DNA of 64,000 nucleotides from Singulisphaera sp. GP187. Its GTDB lineage: Bacteria > Planctomycetota > Planctomycetia > Isosphaerales > Isosphaeraceae. Both the position numbers and the translations under genes were made by a program. The stretch is from assembly GCF_900129635.1 (NCBI RefSeq), contig NZ_FSRB01000001.1, positions 124,001 to 188,000 on the forward strand, given 5' to 3'. The notes beneath the pieces were generated by a model, which saw only the letters and a program-made list of their open reading frames with translations, was not told where the DNA came from and searched no databases. The first letter of the stretch is position 1; each line of letters starts with the position of its first letter. This document shows, one piece after another, positions 52,874 through 61,594 of the stretch.

Positions 52874-53824
52874 ATGAGCCACCGATCGACGGCCGCCGCC
52901 GTCCGGATGCGTGCGGTCGTGATCGGCGGCTCGGGACAACTGGGCGGCTGGCTGCTCCGCGTGCTCGCCGAGCGAGGGCACGACGCGAGCGGCACCTTCG
53001 CCACCACGGCTTTCCCCGGCCTGGTTCCGCTCGACGCCGCCAACCAAACGGCCGCGGCCGACTGGGTGCGCGACCAGAAGGCCGACGTGGTCTTTTATCC
53101 GGCCGGGTTCACCTGGGTCGACGGCTGTGAACGAGACCCAGGAAAAGCGCGGGCCGCCAACGTCGAGCAGCCCCTGAACCTGGCCCGAGCGGCCGCCACG
53201 ATCGGGGCTCGCTTCGTCTACTTCTCCACCGACTACGTCTTTGACGGCCGGAACGGTCCGTACGACGAAGCGAGCGAACCTCGCCCCCTTTCCGTCTACG
53301 GCCAGGCCAAGCTCGAAGCCGAACAGGCCCTCGCCGACACGCTGGGCGAACGGCTCTTGGTCGCGCGAACCACCTGGGTCTATGGCCCCGAACGCCAAGG
53401 GAAGAATTTCGCCTACCAGCTTGTCAAGGCGTTGCGTGAAGGACGTTCGCTCCCCAGCCCTTCGGACCAGGTCTCAACCCCAAGCTACGGACCGGACGTC
53501 GCGCAAGCGGTGGTCAGACTGATCGAGCAAGGTCGATCGGGCCTCGTCCATGTGGCCGGTCCCGACCTCATCGACCGGGTCACTTTCGCCAAGACCCTGG
53601 CCAGAGCCTTCGGGCTAGACGCGGAACTGATCCAGGCCAGGACGACCGCCGAACTCGCCCAGGGAGCACCCCGTCCCCTGAACAGCGGGTTGCTGATCCC
53701 CCGGTTGGACGCCTGGCTCCCCGGACTGATGCGCCCCTTGTCAGAATGCCTTCGCGACTTCCAGATCAGGCTCAACGAGCCCGGCGGATGGGTCCGGCCG
53801 CTCACGCCGAACTTAGACGCGTGA
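52874..53824 (+). CDS. rfbD: dTDP-4-dehydrorhamnose reductase (SDR)
   Basis: A 316-aa NADPH-dependent short-chain dehydrogenase. The Rossmann motif is VVIGGSGQLGGWLLRVL after a short N-terminal extension; the catalytic YxxxK is SVYGQAKLEAEQAL, and VYFSTDYVFDG precedes it. This is the RmlD-type pattern: last step of dTDP-L-rhamnose synthesis, in cell-wall and O-antigen supply. A second in-frame ATG about 16 codons in (MRAVVIGG) is the alternative start. Its neighbours are ppa and, further on, another SDR, not rmlA/B/C. So the rhamnose role is probable, not proven. Confidence 0.8.
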   Translation: MSHRSTAAAVRMRAVVIGGSGQLGGWLLRVLAERGHDASGTFATTAFPGLVPLDAANQTAAADWVRDQKADVVFYPAGFTWVDGCERDPGKARAANVEQPLNLARAAATIGARFVYFSTDYVFDGRNGPYDEASEPRPLSVYGQAKLEAEQALADTLGERLLVARTTWVYGPERQGKNFAYQLVKALREGRSLPSPSDQVSTPSYGPDVAQAVVRLIEQGRSGLVHVAGPDLIDRVTFAKTLARAFGLDAELIQARTTAELAQGAPRPLNSGLLIPRLDAWLPGLMRPLSECLRDFQIRLNEPGGWVRPLTPNLDA

Positions 53825-53973
53825 GGTCTGGCCTTTTGGAGGTGGGTTGGCCATGATTGAATTAAGAGACGACGCCCACGCGTCTCCCTCCACGGCCTCT
53901 CTCCCCGTCGTGGCAAAGTGATGAGCGGCCTCCCGGCCGGATCTTGACCTGCTGTTTTTCATACTCCATCAAG

Positions 53974-55041
53974 ATGACGAACACCATGACCAATGTTCTG
54001 TTGCGCCTTCGTAATGCGGCGATCGGCCGTCGAGCCCTGCGAGGAACCGGCCTGCTTCTGCTGCTCGGGTTCGGGGCTTCGGCTTCCGCTCCCGCCGCCG
54101 AGCCGAAGGCCGGCGAGAAGCTGCCGCGCCGGGGAGACGAGATCGTCGTCTGCGGCCAACTGTTCCACACCACCGCGCCGGTGGTTCTCTGGACCGATCC
54201 GGGCGGATACGACGCCTATCGCGTCGACCGCCGATTTGGACCGCTCACGGATGTCCGGGAGAAGGCCAAGGTCAAGGAACGGAACGAAGTCACCATTGGC
54301 TTCGGGGTGCGCAAGGTGCCGCTCACGCCGGAGCAGAGCGAACAGGTGCGCGGTGGTGGCTGGGACCTGCCGATGCTTCAGAATGTCGTCGATCAGTTCG
54401 TGATCCATTACGACGTCGCGGGGACGAGCCGACGCTGCTTCCAGGTTCTCCACGACAGCCGAGGCCTGAGCGTCCAGTTCATGCTCGACCTCGACGGCAC
54501 GATCTACCAGACCCTTGACCTGAAGGAAGGCGCCTGGCACGCCACCAAGGCGAACGGCCGCTCCATCGGGATCGAGATCGCCAATATGGGCGCCTACCCG
54601 ATTGGCGGCACCGACACCTTCGACCGCTGGTATCGCCGCGACCCGAACGGCCAGGTCCAGATCCTCCTGCCTGAGGGCGAGCTGAAAGCGGAACGCAAGC
54701 GGGGCGAGGACCCAACCTGGGTGCCTCGACCGAGCCGGCCCGAGCCGGTCGTCGGGACGATCCACGGCCAAAAACTCCAGCAGTACGACCTGACTCCCGA
54801 GCAGTACGACTCCCTGACCAAGTTGACCGCCACCCTCTGCACGGTCTTCCCCAAGATCAAGTGCGACTACCCTCGTGACCCCGCCGGGGCCCTCCTGACG
54901 CAGGTGCTGCCCGACGCGAAGTACGATCAGTTCCAGGGGGTCCTGGGCCACTATCACATCCAGACCAACAAGACCGACCCGGGGCCCGCGTTCCAGTGGG
55001 ACAAGGTCATCGACGGCGCCCGGGCGCTGATGGCGAAATGA
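53974..55041 (+). CDS. N-acetylmuramoyl-L-alanine amidase (Amidase_2/PGRP-like), exported
   Basis: A 355-aa enzyme. A signal peptide (GTGLLLLLGFGASASAPAA) precedes the amidase domain: QFVIHYDVAGTSRRCFQV contains the first Zn His, YQTLDLKEGAWHATKANGRS the second region, IGIEIANMG the Glu-bearing strand, and GHYHIQTNKTDPGPAFQW the last His. It cuts the bond between the peptide and the glycan of peptidoglycan, in the periplasm. ATG 53974 and 53986 are both possible; there is no strong RBS. Its TGA overlaps an ATG of the next frame (ATGA). A central insert of about 60 residues carries low-complexity, charged text. Confidence 0.85.
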   Translation: MTNTMTNVLLRLRNAAIGRRALRGTGLLLLLGFGASASAPAAEPKAGEKLPRRGDEIVVCGQLFHTTAPVVLWTDPGGYDAYRVDRRFGPLTDVREKAKVKERNEVTIGFGVRKVPLTPEQSEQVRGGGWDLPMLQNVVDQFVIHYDVAGTSRRCFQVLHDSRGLSVQFMLDLDGTIYQTLDLKEGAWHATKANGRSIGIEIANMGAYPIGGTDTFDRWYRRDPNGQVQILLPEGELKAERKRGEDPTWVPRPSRPEPVVGTIHGQKLQQYDLTPEQYDSLTKLTATLCTVFPKIKCDYPRDPAGALLTQVLPDAKYDQFQGVLGHYHIQTNKTDPGPAFQWDKVIDGARALMAK

Positions 55042-55055
55042 AGAAAGGCACGACC

Positions 55056-55973
55056 ATGCGGATCGGTCTGACCGGTGCCACGGGGTTCCTCGGCCGCTAC
55101 CTGGTTGCGAACCTGGCCACGGCGGGGCATCGCCTCCGCTGCTGGCACCGCCCCACGAGTCAACACGAGGGGTTGGAGCCCTTCCAGGGTTCGCTGACCT
55201 GGGTGCCGGGCGAACTGGGCGACGATCACGCCTCGGATGCGCTGGTCGAAGGGTGCGATGCCGTGGTGCACTCCGCGCTCTACCATCCCTCAGGCGGCTT
55301 CATGGGGGGCGAGGGTGACCTCCTCCCGTTCCTGGAGACGAACCTCATGGGGACGATCCGCCTGATCGAGGCCGCGCGAGCGGCCGGGGTCAAACGGTTC
55401 GTCTTCATCTCAACCTGCGCGGTCTACGACACCATCCTCGGCGATCGACCACTCGACGAAACTCATCCGCTCTGGCCGGCTAGCCATTACGGAGCCCACA
55501 AGGCGGCCCTCGAAGCCTTTGTCCACAGCTACGGCCAGGGCCACGGTTATCCGATCTGCGCCTTACGTCCGACCGGGATCTACGGCCTGGCCCACCCTCC
55601 CCAAAAAAGCAAGTGGTTCGACCTGGTCTCCACCGTGGCGCGAGGCGAGCCCGTGGAATGCCGTCGCGGCGGCAAGGAAGTCCACGCCGCCGATGTCGCC
55701 CGGGCCGTCGCCATCCTGCTCGCGGCCGAGGTTGAGGCCATTACCGGGCAGTCATTCAACTGCTGCGACCGCTACGTCTCCGAGCATGAAGTGGCCACGA
55801 TCGCTCGGGAACGATCGGGAGCCAATGGCGAGATCCTGGGGACGCCTTCCGCCCCCAAAAACCAGATCGTCACGACCAAACTGCAGGCCCTGGGGATGCA
55901 GTTCGGCGGCCGCCCCCTCCTGGAGCGAACCATCGCCGAAATGCTTGGCGCAACATCCTCAACACAGAGTTGA
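55056..55973 (+). CDS. NAD(P)-dependent epimerase/dehydratase (extended SDR)
   Basis: A 305-aa enzyme. MRIGLTGATGFLGRYLVANL gives the Rossmann fold at the very start; FISTCAVYD and the active-site YGAHKAALEAFVHSYG (YxxxK) follow, then LRPTGIYGLAHPP. AAAGG stands before the ATG at 55056; the ATG at 55038, overlapping the amidase stop, is possible too. It closes a run of same-strand genes from ppa on. It probably modifies a nucleotide sugar; product undefined. Confidence 0.85.
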   Translation: MRIGLTGATGFLGRYLVANLATAGHRLRCWHRPTSQHEGLEPFQGSLTWVPGELGDDHASDALVEGCDAVVHSALYHPSGGFMGGEGDLLPFLETNLMGTIRLIEAARAAGVKRFVFISTCAVYDTILGDRPLDETHPLWPASHYGAHKAALEAFVHSYGQGHGYPICALRPTGIYGLAHPPQKSKWFDLVSTVARGEPVECRRGGKEVHAADVARAVAILLAAEVEAITGQSFNCCDRYVSEHEVATIARERSGANGEILGTPSAPKNQIVTTKLQALGMQFGGRPLLERTIAEMLGATSSTQS

Positions 55974-56220
55974 AACCAGGACGTATCCCCGCGAGTCCCC
56001 ACGCCATGGGTGGAAATCGTGGGGCGTTGTGCACAATAACGAAGACTCGAAATCCATCGCTCGCCGCGCCGGAATCGTTTCGGGAACCGCAAAGCCTCAT
56101 AAAAAAGCCGAAACCATCGGCGTCGTCGATGGGTATTGACGACGGCCCCATTGAGGTCGAGCGTCGACGCGGGGACTTCTCCCTCGAGAAGATTGGTCGC
56201 GCGGAGACTCGGCATTGGCC

Positions 56221-56955
56221 ATGGTCGAGGCGGTGAGCATGGGTGCGTCGAACCGGGCCGGAGCCGCCTCGGACAGCCCGCGATTCGGCCCGACCCTGGC
56301 ACTCTGGGCTGCGCTGGTGCTCGGTCTCAACGGAGTCATCTGGCTCGCGGGGTTCCGGACGAGCGCGCTGGCCGAGGGGGTCGAGCAGGGGGCGGCACGC
56401 GTCGAGTCACGCGGAATCGGCGAGGTAAGCGACGACCTGATCCGCCGGGCGATCCAGACGCAACACGACACGCTCTCGTTCTGGACGACGCTGGCCTGGT
56501 TGGGGGATTTTTTGGTCGAGCCGCTGGCCTTGGCCGCGAGAGCACTGGCGGCGGCGACCCTCTTTGCCTCGGTTGCGGCCCTGGTGGGTCGCCCCGTCCG
56601 CTATGAACTGGCCCTGAATGAATGTGCGACCGCGCAAGGGTTTTGGGTGCTCGGGTTGGCGGTCCAGGCGGCCCTCATGATGACGCTGCGGCGAGGAGAC
56701 ATCGAGACCTCTCCGACCCTGCTCTTGCCCCAGGGCGTCTACCCGGCCGCCGCCTGGCTTGCCCTCCGGCAGCTCGACCTGTTCGCGGTCTTGGGATGGT
56801 CGGCCCTGGCGCGCGGCGCCTGGCGACGGGGGCAGGTCAACCTGACCGCCGCCGTCTTGATCTGCGTCATGCTCTGGCTCGTCGAGGCGGTCATCCGGAT
56901 CGGTTTCGGCCTGGTGATCGGGGCCGGGGCGAGACTGGTGATTGCGCCGGGTTGA
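56221..56955 (+). CDS. multi-pass membrane protein, hypothetical
   Basis: A 244-aa protein with about five hydrophobic segments (LALWAALVLGLNGVIWLAG, LAARALAAATLFASVAALVG, GFWVLGLAVQAALMMTL, QLDLFAVLGWSALARGAW, TAAVLICVMLWLVEAVI), similar to Yip1-type membrane proteins. Starts at 56215 (TTG), 56221 (ATG) or 56239 (ATG) are possible; the ATG at 56221 is used. It is 35 bp before the adaptor gene, so the two may work as one unit. No enzyme motif seen. Confidence 0.6.
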   Translation: MVEAVSMGASNRAGAASDSPRFGPTLALWAALVLGLNGVIWLAGFRTSALAEGVEQGAARVESRGIGEVSDDLIRRAIQTQHDTLSFWTTLAWLGDFLVEPLALAARALAAATLFASVAALVGRPVRYELALNECATAQGFWVLGLAVQAALMMTLRRGDIETSPTLLLPQGVYPAAAWLALRQLDLFAVLGWSALARGAWRRGQVNLTAAVLICVMLWLVEAVIRIGFGLVIGAGARLVIAPG

Positions 56956-56990
56956 GCGAAGTAGCGACTAAAGTCGAACCAAAGAGAGCC

Positions 56991-58298
56991 ATGATGTCTC
57001 GAATCGTCGTAGCCACAATCGCTCTGGGAATCCTGGTGGCGGGGTTGGCCGCCGCCAACCTGCGTCGCGATCCCGGTGCGTTCGAGGTCGACTGGCGGCT
57101 GGTCTCGCCGCCGGCGCGTGAAGTCATCGTCGAGCCACCGACCCGCGGGGCGATCATCCAGACTGTCGCGGCGCCCGGCAAGGTCGAGGCCGTCGAAGAA
57201 GCCGAGATCGCCTCGCAACTCGTGGGGCGAGTCGTCGCGGTGAAGGTCAAGGACGGAGACTCGGTCAAGGCGGACGATGTCCTCGTTCAACTCGACGACA
57301 CCGACGCCAAGGCCCGGCTCGACTCGTCCAAGGCGCGAATCGAGCGGCTTCGCTCGGCGATCGAGCAGGCAGGATCGGACGTGGACAAGGCCAATCGCGA
57401 CGCCAAGCAATCGGGCACGCTCGCGGGCCGCGGTTTCACGGCTCCCAACGAGTTGGCCGACGCCCGCACGGCCGTCGCCAAATCTCAGGCCGCGCTGGCG
57501 ATGAGCCGTCACGAGCTGATCGAGAGCGAAGCGATGAGGCGAACCAGCCAACAAGACCTCGACCGGACGACGATCAAGGCACCGATCGACGGCGTGGTGG
57601 CCGGGGTCAATGTCGACGTCGGCGAGGTCGTGATCGCAGGGACGACGAACCTGCCGGGCTCGGTGCTCATGACCATCAGCGACATGAACCGGATGCGTGT
57701 CCGGGCCGATGTCGACGAGACCGACGTCCCGCTCGTCCGCCGCGGCCAGCCGGCTTTGGTCTACCTCCAGGCCGACCAACTCCACCCCGTCGCCGGCACG
57801 GTCGACATGGTGGCCCCCAAAGGCAAGACCAAGGACGAAGTCGTGAGCTTCGAGACCCTGGTTAGCCTCGACGGGTCCACCGCCGCCGCACACTCCGCGT
57901 TACGGCCGGCGATGACCGCAACGGTCGAGATCGAAGTTCGCCGCGCCTCCGCCGCGCTGGGGGTGCCCGCCCAGGCCGTCGTCCACCGCCGCCGCAAAGA
58001 TTTACCCAACACCCCAAGCGTCCGCGCCTGGGCCGAGCGCAACGCCCGATCACCCGGCGAAAAGGCCCAGGAAGCCGAACTCCGCTACATCAAGATCGTC
58101 TTCGTCGCCGAAGGAGGGATCGCCCGCGCCCGTCCCGTCGAAACCGGCCTGAGCGATGAGCGCAAGGTCGAAATCCTCTCCGGCCTGAAGCCGGGCGAGC
58201 CAGTCGTCGTCGGCCCCTTCCGCACCCTGGACGAATTGAAAGACGGCGACCCCGTCAAACCTGTCAAAACCCTCTCCGAGGCCGAGGCCGCGCGATAG
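56991..58298 (+). CDS. HlyD/MacA-like efflux adaptor, without pump partner
   Basis: A 435-aa membrane fusion protein. An N-terminal anchor ([20 protein letters not shown]) is followed by the first biotinyl-lipoyl half ([40 protein letters not shown]), a coiled coil ([20 protein letters not shown] to about 190), the second half ([19 protein letters not shown]) and beta-barrel parts. AGAGAG precedes ATG 56991. MacA-type adaptors normally sit beside an ABC permease (MacB); here a membrane protein lies upstream and a tRNA and integrase downstream, so the partner is missing from the window. The open frame up to 56622 is a shadow. Confidence 0.85.
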   Translation: MMSRIVVATIALGILVAGLAAANLRRDPGAFEVDWRLVSPPAREVIVEPPTRGAIIQTVAAPGKVEAVEEAEIASQLVGRVVAVKVKDGDSVKADDVLVQLDDTDAKARLDSSKARIERLRSAIEQAGSDVDKANRDAKQSGTLAGRGFTAPNELADARTAVAKSQAALAMSRHELIESEAMRRTSQQDLDRTTIKAPIDGVVAGVNVDVGEVVIAGTTNLPGSVLMTISDMNRMRVRADVDETDVPLVRRGQPALVYLQADQLHPVAGTVDMVAPKGKTKDEVVSFETLVSLDGSTAAAHSALRPAMTATVEIEVRRASAALGVPAQAVVHRRRKDLPNTPSVRAWAERNARSPGEKAQEAELRYIKIVFVAEGGIARARPVETGLSDERKVEILSGLKPGEPVVVGPFRTLDELKDGDPVKPVKTLSEAEAAR

Positions 58299-58448
58299 GC
58301 CTCGGCGGGACGAATGCCCAGCCCGATCGCGGGAACAATCCTTCGCTCCACCACCGAAACCCTCAGAGGTCCGAACCGCAATCAGGCAATCAGACGCGCT
58401 TGCCCCTTGACATGAGGCCCTGCTTCGAGTGTAATTCGTGCGTGCGAC

Positions 58449-58521
58449 GTGCCCGTAGCTCAATTGGATAGAGCGTTGGCCTCCGAAGCCAAAGGTTGCA
58501 GGTTCAACTCCTGCCGGGCAC
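58449..58521 (+). tRNA. tRNA-Arg (anticodon CCG)
   Basis: Acceptor arms GTGCCCG (58449-58455) and CGGGCAC (58515-58521) pair fully. D-arm GCTCAATTGGATAGAGC, anticodon stem TTGGC/GCCAA with loop CTCCGAA, and T-arm GCAGG-TTCAACT-CCTGC are all present. The CCA end is not encoded. The integrase gene follows about 110 bp behind, so the 3' part of this tRNA is the likely attachment site. Confidence 0.95.
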
Positions 58522-58631
58522 ACTGATCTAAATCCCGCCGAGTGCTAACTTTAGCTCACCTGTCCTGGCGGACGGAGCGGCCCAAAAACTCCAACAAACC
58601 CGGTAGACTACCGGATTTGGAGGCCGCCCCG

Positions 58632-59909
58632 ATGTCAGTACGCACTCCGTCCTACCGGTTCCACAAGCCGTCCGGTCAGGCTGTTGTCACCTTGAACGGC
58701 CGAGATTATTACCTCGGCAAGCACGGCACGCCCCAGAGCCGAACCGAATACGATCGCCTGCTGGCCGAATGGTTGGTCAATGGGCGACACGTCACCGCTC
58801 GCGCCCGCGACAACCCCCCATCGGGGGCCTCCGTCTCACCGGACGAGTTGACTGTCAGTGAGATGATCCTGGCCTACCTTCGCTACGCCGAAGGCTACTA
58901 CCGGAAAGGCGGGAAACCTACCGGCGAAGTCCCACACATTAAATACGCCATGGGACACCTCCGGCGGCTTTACGGTCACACTTCAGCCAAGAACTTCGGT
59001 CCCCTGGCGTTGAAGACCGTCCGCCAGCAGATCATCGATTCCGGACTATGCCGCAACGAAGTCAATCGACGCACGCGGATCATCGTTCGGGCCTTCAAAT
59101 GGGCGACCGAAAATGAGTTGGTCCCGCTGAGTATTCACCACGGCCTGCGGGCAGTCTCCGGGCTACGCAAAGGCCGATCCGAGGCCCGCGAGAGCGAACC
59201 CGTCAAGCCGGTCCCCGACGAGTTGGTGGACGCGATTGCCCCGTATGTCTCCCGGCAGGTGGGAGCGATGATTCAGCTCCAACGGCTCTCGGGCATGCGG
59301 CCCGGCGAAGTCTGCATGCTACGTACCTGTGATCTCGACACATCGGGCCGGGTCTGGGTCTACACGCCGGAAACGCACAAAACCGAGCATCACGGACGCG
59401 ATCGGAAGATCTACTTCGGCCCCGCCGCACAAGCCGTCCTGCGTCAGTGGGTCCGGGCGGATCCGAATGACTACCTGTTCCAACCCAGGGAAGTTGTCGA
59501 GGAATCGCTGGCGGAACGTCGCCGCAACCGGAAGTCACCGATGACTCCGTCGCAACAGGCACGGACCAGGAAGCATTCTCCAAAAAAGGCTCCAGGGGCC
59601 TGCTACACGGCCGATTCCTATCGCGAAGCCATCGTGAAAGCCTGCAAGCTCGCCTTTCCTCATCCCGAGCTGACTAAGATTCCCCAGAAGGATCTCACGC
59701 CCGATCAGCAACGGGAACTCAAGGCTTGGCACCATGCTCGCCGCTGGCATCCCAACCAGCTTCGCCACAACGCCGCGACGAAGTTGCGGCGGCAGTTCGG
59801 CCTGGATGTCGCCCAGGTCATCCTGGGGCATTCCTCGTCAGCCGTGACGGAGGTCTACGCTGAGGTCGATGAGGCGAAGGCCATCGGCGTGATGGAGCAG
59901 ATCGGGTGA
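58632..59909 (+). CDS. tyrosine-type site-specific integrase
   Basis: A 425-aa recombinase. The core-binding domain spans about 75-190; the catalytic domain includes SGMRPGEVCML (first Arg, about 221), NQLRHNAAT (second Arg, about 375) and GHSSSAVTEVYAEVDEAKAI with the Tyr nucleophile near 409. The usual HxLRH motif reads NQLRH here, with Asn in place of the first His. A short charged insert lies at 300-330. The ATG at 58632 fits; the frame upstream is open but overlaps the tRNA area. It inserts beside tRNA-Arg and is the first gene of the element to its right. Confidence 0.92.
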   Translation: MSVRTPSYRFHKPSGQAVVTLNGRDYYLGKHGTPQSRTEYDRLLAEWLVNGRHVTARARDNPPSGASVSPDELTVSEMILAYLRYAEGYYRKGGKPTGEVPHIKYAMGHLRRLYGHTSAKNFGPLALKTVRQQIIDSGLCRNEVNRRTRIIVRAFKWATENELVPLSIHHGLRAVSGLRKGRSEARESEPVKPVPDELVDAIAPYVSRQVGAMIQLQRLSGMRPGEVCMLRTCDLDTSGRVWVYTPETHKTEHHGRDRKIYFGPAAQAVLRQWVRADPNDYLFQPREVVEESLAERRRNRKSPMTPSQQARTRKHSPKKAPGACYTADSYREAIVKACKLAFPHPELTKIPQKDLTPDQQRELKAWHHARRWHPNQLRHNAATKLRRQFGLDVAQVILGHSSSAVTEVYAEVDEAKAIGVMEQIG

Positions 59910-60125
59910 AATTTCGTCACTCGATGGGACGTGGTGGAACGACGGCCCCCACGCCGATCGTTCCACCAGGTTTCATTCCATGTCAAAGTCAAATCGAGAT
60001 TCTTTAGACAACTTACGTCACTCAATTTCAAATTACGTCATTTTCATATCTTGACGTTGAACCGCACGCAACATAACATACGAACAGTGGAGGGCAGACA
60101 CGACGGTAGCACCCAGGAGTCGGCA

Positions 60126-60470
60126 ATGGATTCAAACAATGAAATAATTCATGATTCGGGAACACTTGATTTTGAGGTTGATTACCTGACGCTTGCCCAG
60201 GCTGCGAGCGTCCTCCCCGGTCGTCCCGCTCTCGCGACAGTCTGGCGCTGGTGTTTCAAGGGTATTCGTGGCGAATACCTCCGCTACACGAAAATCGGTC
60301 GACAGACCTATGTGACGCGGGAGTGGCTCTCCGAGTTCTCTCAACGGCTCACGGACCGTCGCGCAGGAAAATCGCCCGAGCGGACTGTGATCCCAGTCCC
60401 CGCGACTCCCACTCAAAGGCGAAAAGCCCACGAGAGGGCTGAGAAGGAGCTCGATAAGCTGGGTGTGTGA
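60126..60470 (+). CDS. small DUF1580-like HTH protein, possible excisionase/regulator
   Basis: A 114-aa protein. The middle part (LTLAQAASVLPGRPALATVW, then RWCFKGIRGEYLRYTKIGRQ, TYVTREWLSEFSQ) fits the winged-helix DUF1580 fold that is common in planctomycete mobile elements and resembles excisionase-type DNA-binding proteins. AGGAG stands before the ATG at 60126. Position between integrase and primase suits a directionality factor or repressor. The charged tail is not conserved as far as I can tell. Confidence 0.7.
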   Translation: MDSNNEIIHDSGTLDFEVDYLTLAQAASVLPGRPALATVWRWCFKGIRGEYLRYTKIGRQTYVTREWLSEFSQRLTDRRAGKSPERTVIPVPATPTQRRKAHERAEKELDKLGV

Positions 60471-60483
60471 CGTGCAAAAAAGT

Positions 60484-60515
60484 GAGGCCCCCGGGAGTGG
60501 CTTCCCGGAGGCCTC
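60484..60515. terminator. hairpin behind the DUF1580-like gene
   Basis: GAGGCCCCCGGGA pairs with TCCCGGAGGCCTC around a GTGGCT loop with one mismatch, 14 bp after the stop codon. Towards the minus strand it is followed by ACTTTTTTGC, so it can end transcription there as well. The remainder of 60516-60826 is AT-mixed and holds no clear gene; the promoter of the primase gene is expected in it. Confidence 0.65.
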
Positions 60516-60826
60516 GTAATTCGATCGATCGGGCTTGGCAACCAAATCGGATCTAATGTGCCTATTTATGATACCCTCGCGGGATCCCGCAATCAAGGGG
60601 TTCTCGCGTCAAATCCACGAATTCGATTGTTTAGTCGGATCGTCGGATCAATCGACCTGAATTATTCGGGACCGACCGGGACCGGATCACCCGTCTGCCC
60701 GCCTGCCTGCCCACGTCGGCCGTCGAGCTCGCTCGAATCCCGTTCGGGCCGGATCGCTCCGCGCCCCTCCTTTTGGGTTGCTCAAGTTAACTCGCCTTTA
60801 TGTGTTTTCTAACGTGTGTGCTCGTG

Positions 60827-61579
60827 ATGCTGAAGTTTGATGAATCGGAATTCAAAAAATTCGCCAACGCAATCTTCGATTTCTCGGCCGGAGTCTACGA
60901 ATTCCGCGCCCTGAATGCCGCGATCAGCAAGGCCAACAAAATCGAGCTCGCGAACCAGGGATACGAGCCGACTTTGGCCGGCTGGTTTGACCGGGTTGAT
61001 CATATCCGATTTGAGGCGAAGCGACTGCACGGGGTCAGCGGATACCTCACAGTCAATCCGATCAACTCCTCGCTGGCTTCCGACCGCTGGAAGAACGAGC
61101 TCAAGTACCTCAGCCGGAAGAATGGCAGGTACGGAACCGAAGCCGATGATGTTGCCCTGTTGCGGTACATGATCGTCGATATTGATGTGGAACGAGGCAT
61201 CGAAAAGGGCAACCCAAAAGAGGGGATCAGCGCAACAAACGAGGAGCTTGCCCTCGCTCTCGGGAAGCGAGATGAGATCCTCGACGCCCATCCAAAACTT
61301 CGAGATGCCGCTCTTTGGGGAACATCAGGGAACGGCGGATGGATCCTCGTTCGATTGCCCGACTACCCAAACGACCAGAAGCATCGTGATCTGGTTGCTG
61401 GTTCTCTCCACACCCTGGCGGAACGGCACGGCAAGAAGAAACGCGACAAAGCCTTCATCGACACGGACACAAAGAATCCCAATCGGCATCTCGGGATCCC
61501 GGGAACGCTCAAATGCAAAGGGGCGGATCTCCCGGATCGCCCCTGGCGGATTATCACAGTGGACGGCAGAGGTTTCTAA
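60827..61579 (+). CDS. primase-like protein of the archaeo-eukaryotic (AEP/PrimPol) type
   Basis: A 250-aa protein. It has RYMIVDIDVERG (DxD metal site, near 117), then LWGTSGNGGWILVRLPDYPN (near 165), and AFIDTDTKNPNRHLGIPGTL followed by KCKGADLPDRPW (near 219). These correspond to the metal site, central basic strand and the Asp/Arg-Pro-Gly-Thr loop of AEP-type primases found in phages, plasmids and satellites. The start at 60827 gives MLKFDES; an ATG at 60800 is possible. The next gene, an SF3-type helicase, starts 15 bp behind its stop, a typical primase-helicase pair. Activity is inferred, not shown. Confidence 0.7.
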   Translation: MLKFDESEFKKFANAIFDFSAGVYEFRALNAAISKANKIELANQGYEPTLAGWFDRVDHIRFEAKRLHGVSGYLTVNPINSSLASDRWKNELKYLSRKNGRYGTEADDVALLRYMIVDIDVERGIEKGNPKEGISATNEELALALGKRDEILDAHPKLRDAALWGTSGNGGWILVRLPDYPNDQKHRDLVAGSLHTLAERHGKKKRDKAFIDTDTKNPNRHLGIPGTLKCKGADLPDRPWRIITVDGRGF

Positions 61580-61594
61580 CCCCAGAGTCAGCAG

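Noticed and set aside
56622..56990. Upstream extension of the HlyD-like gene
   Set aside because: It overlaps the membrane protein gene in another frame; membrane anchor and RBS point to 56991.
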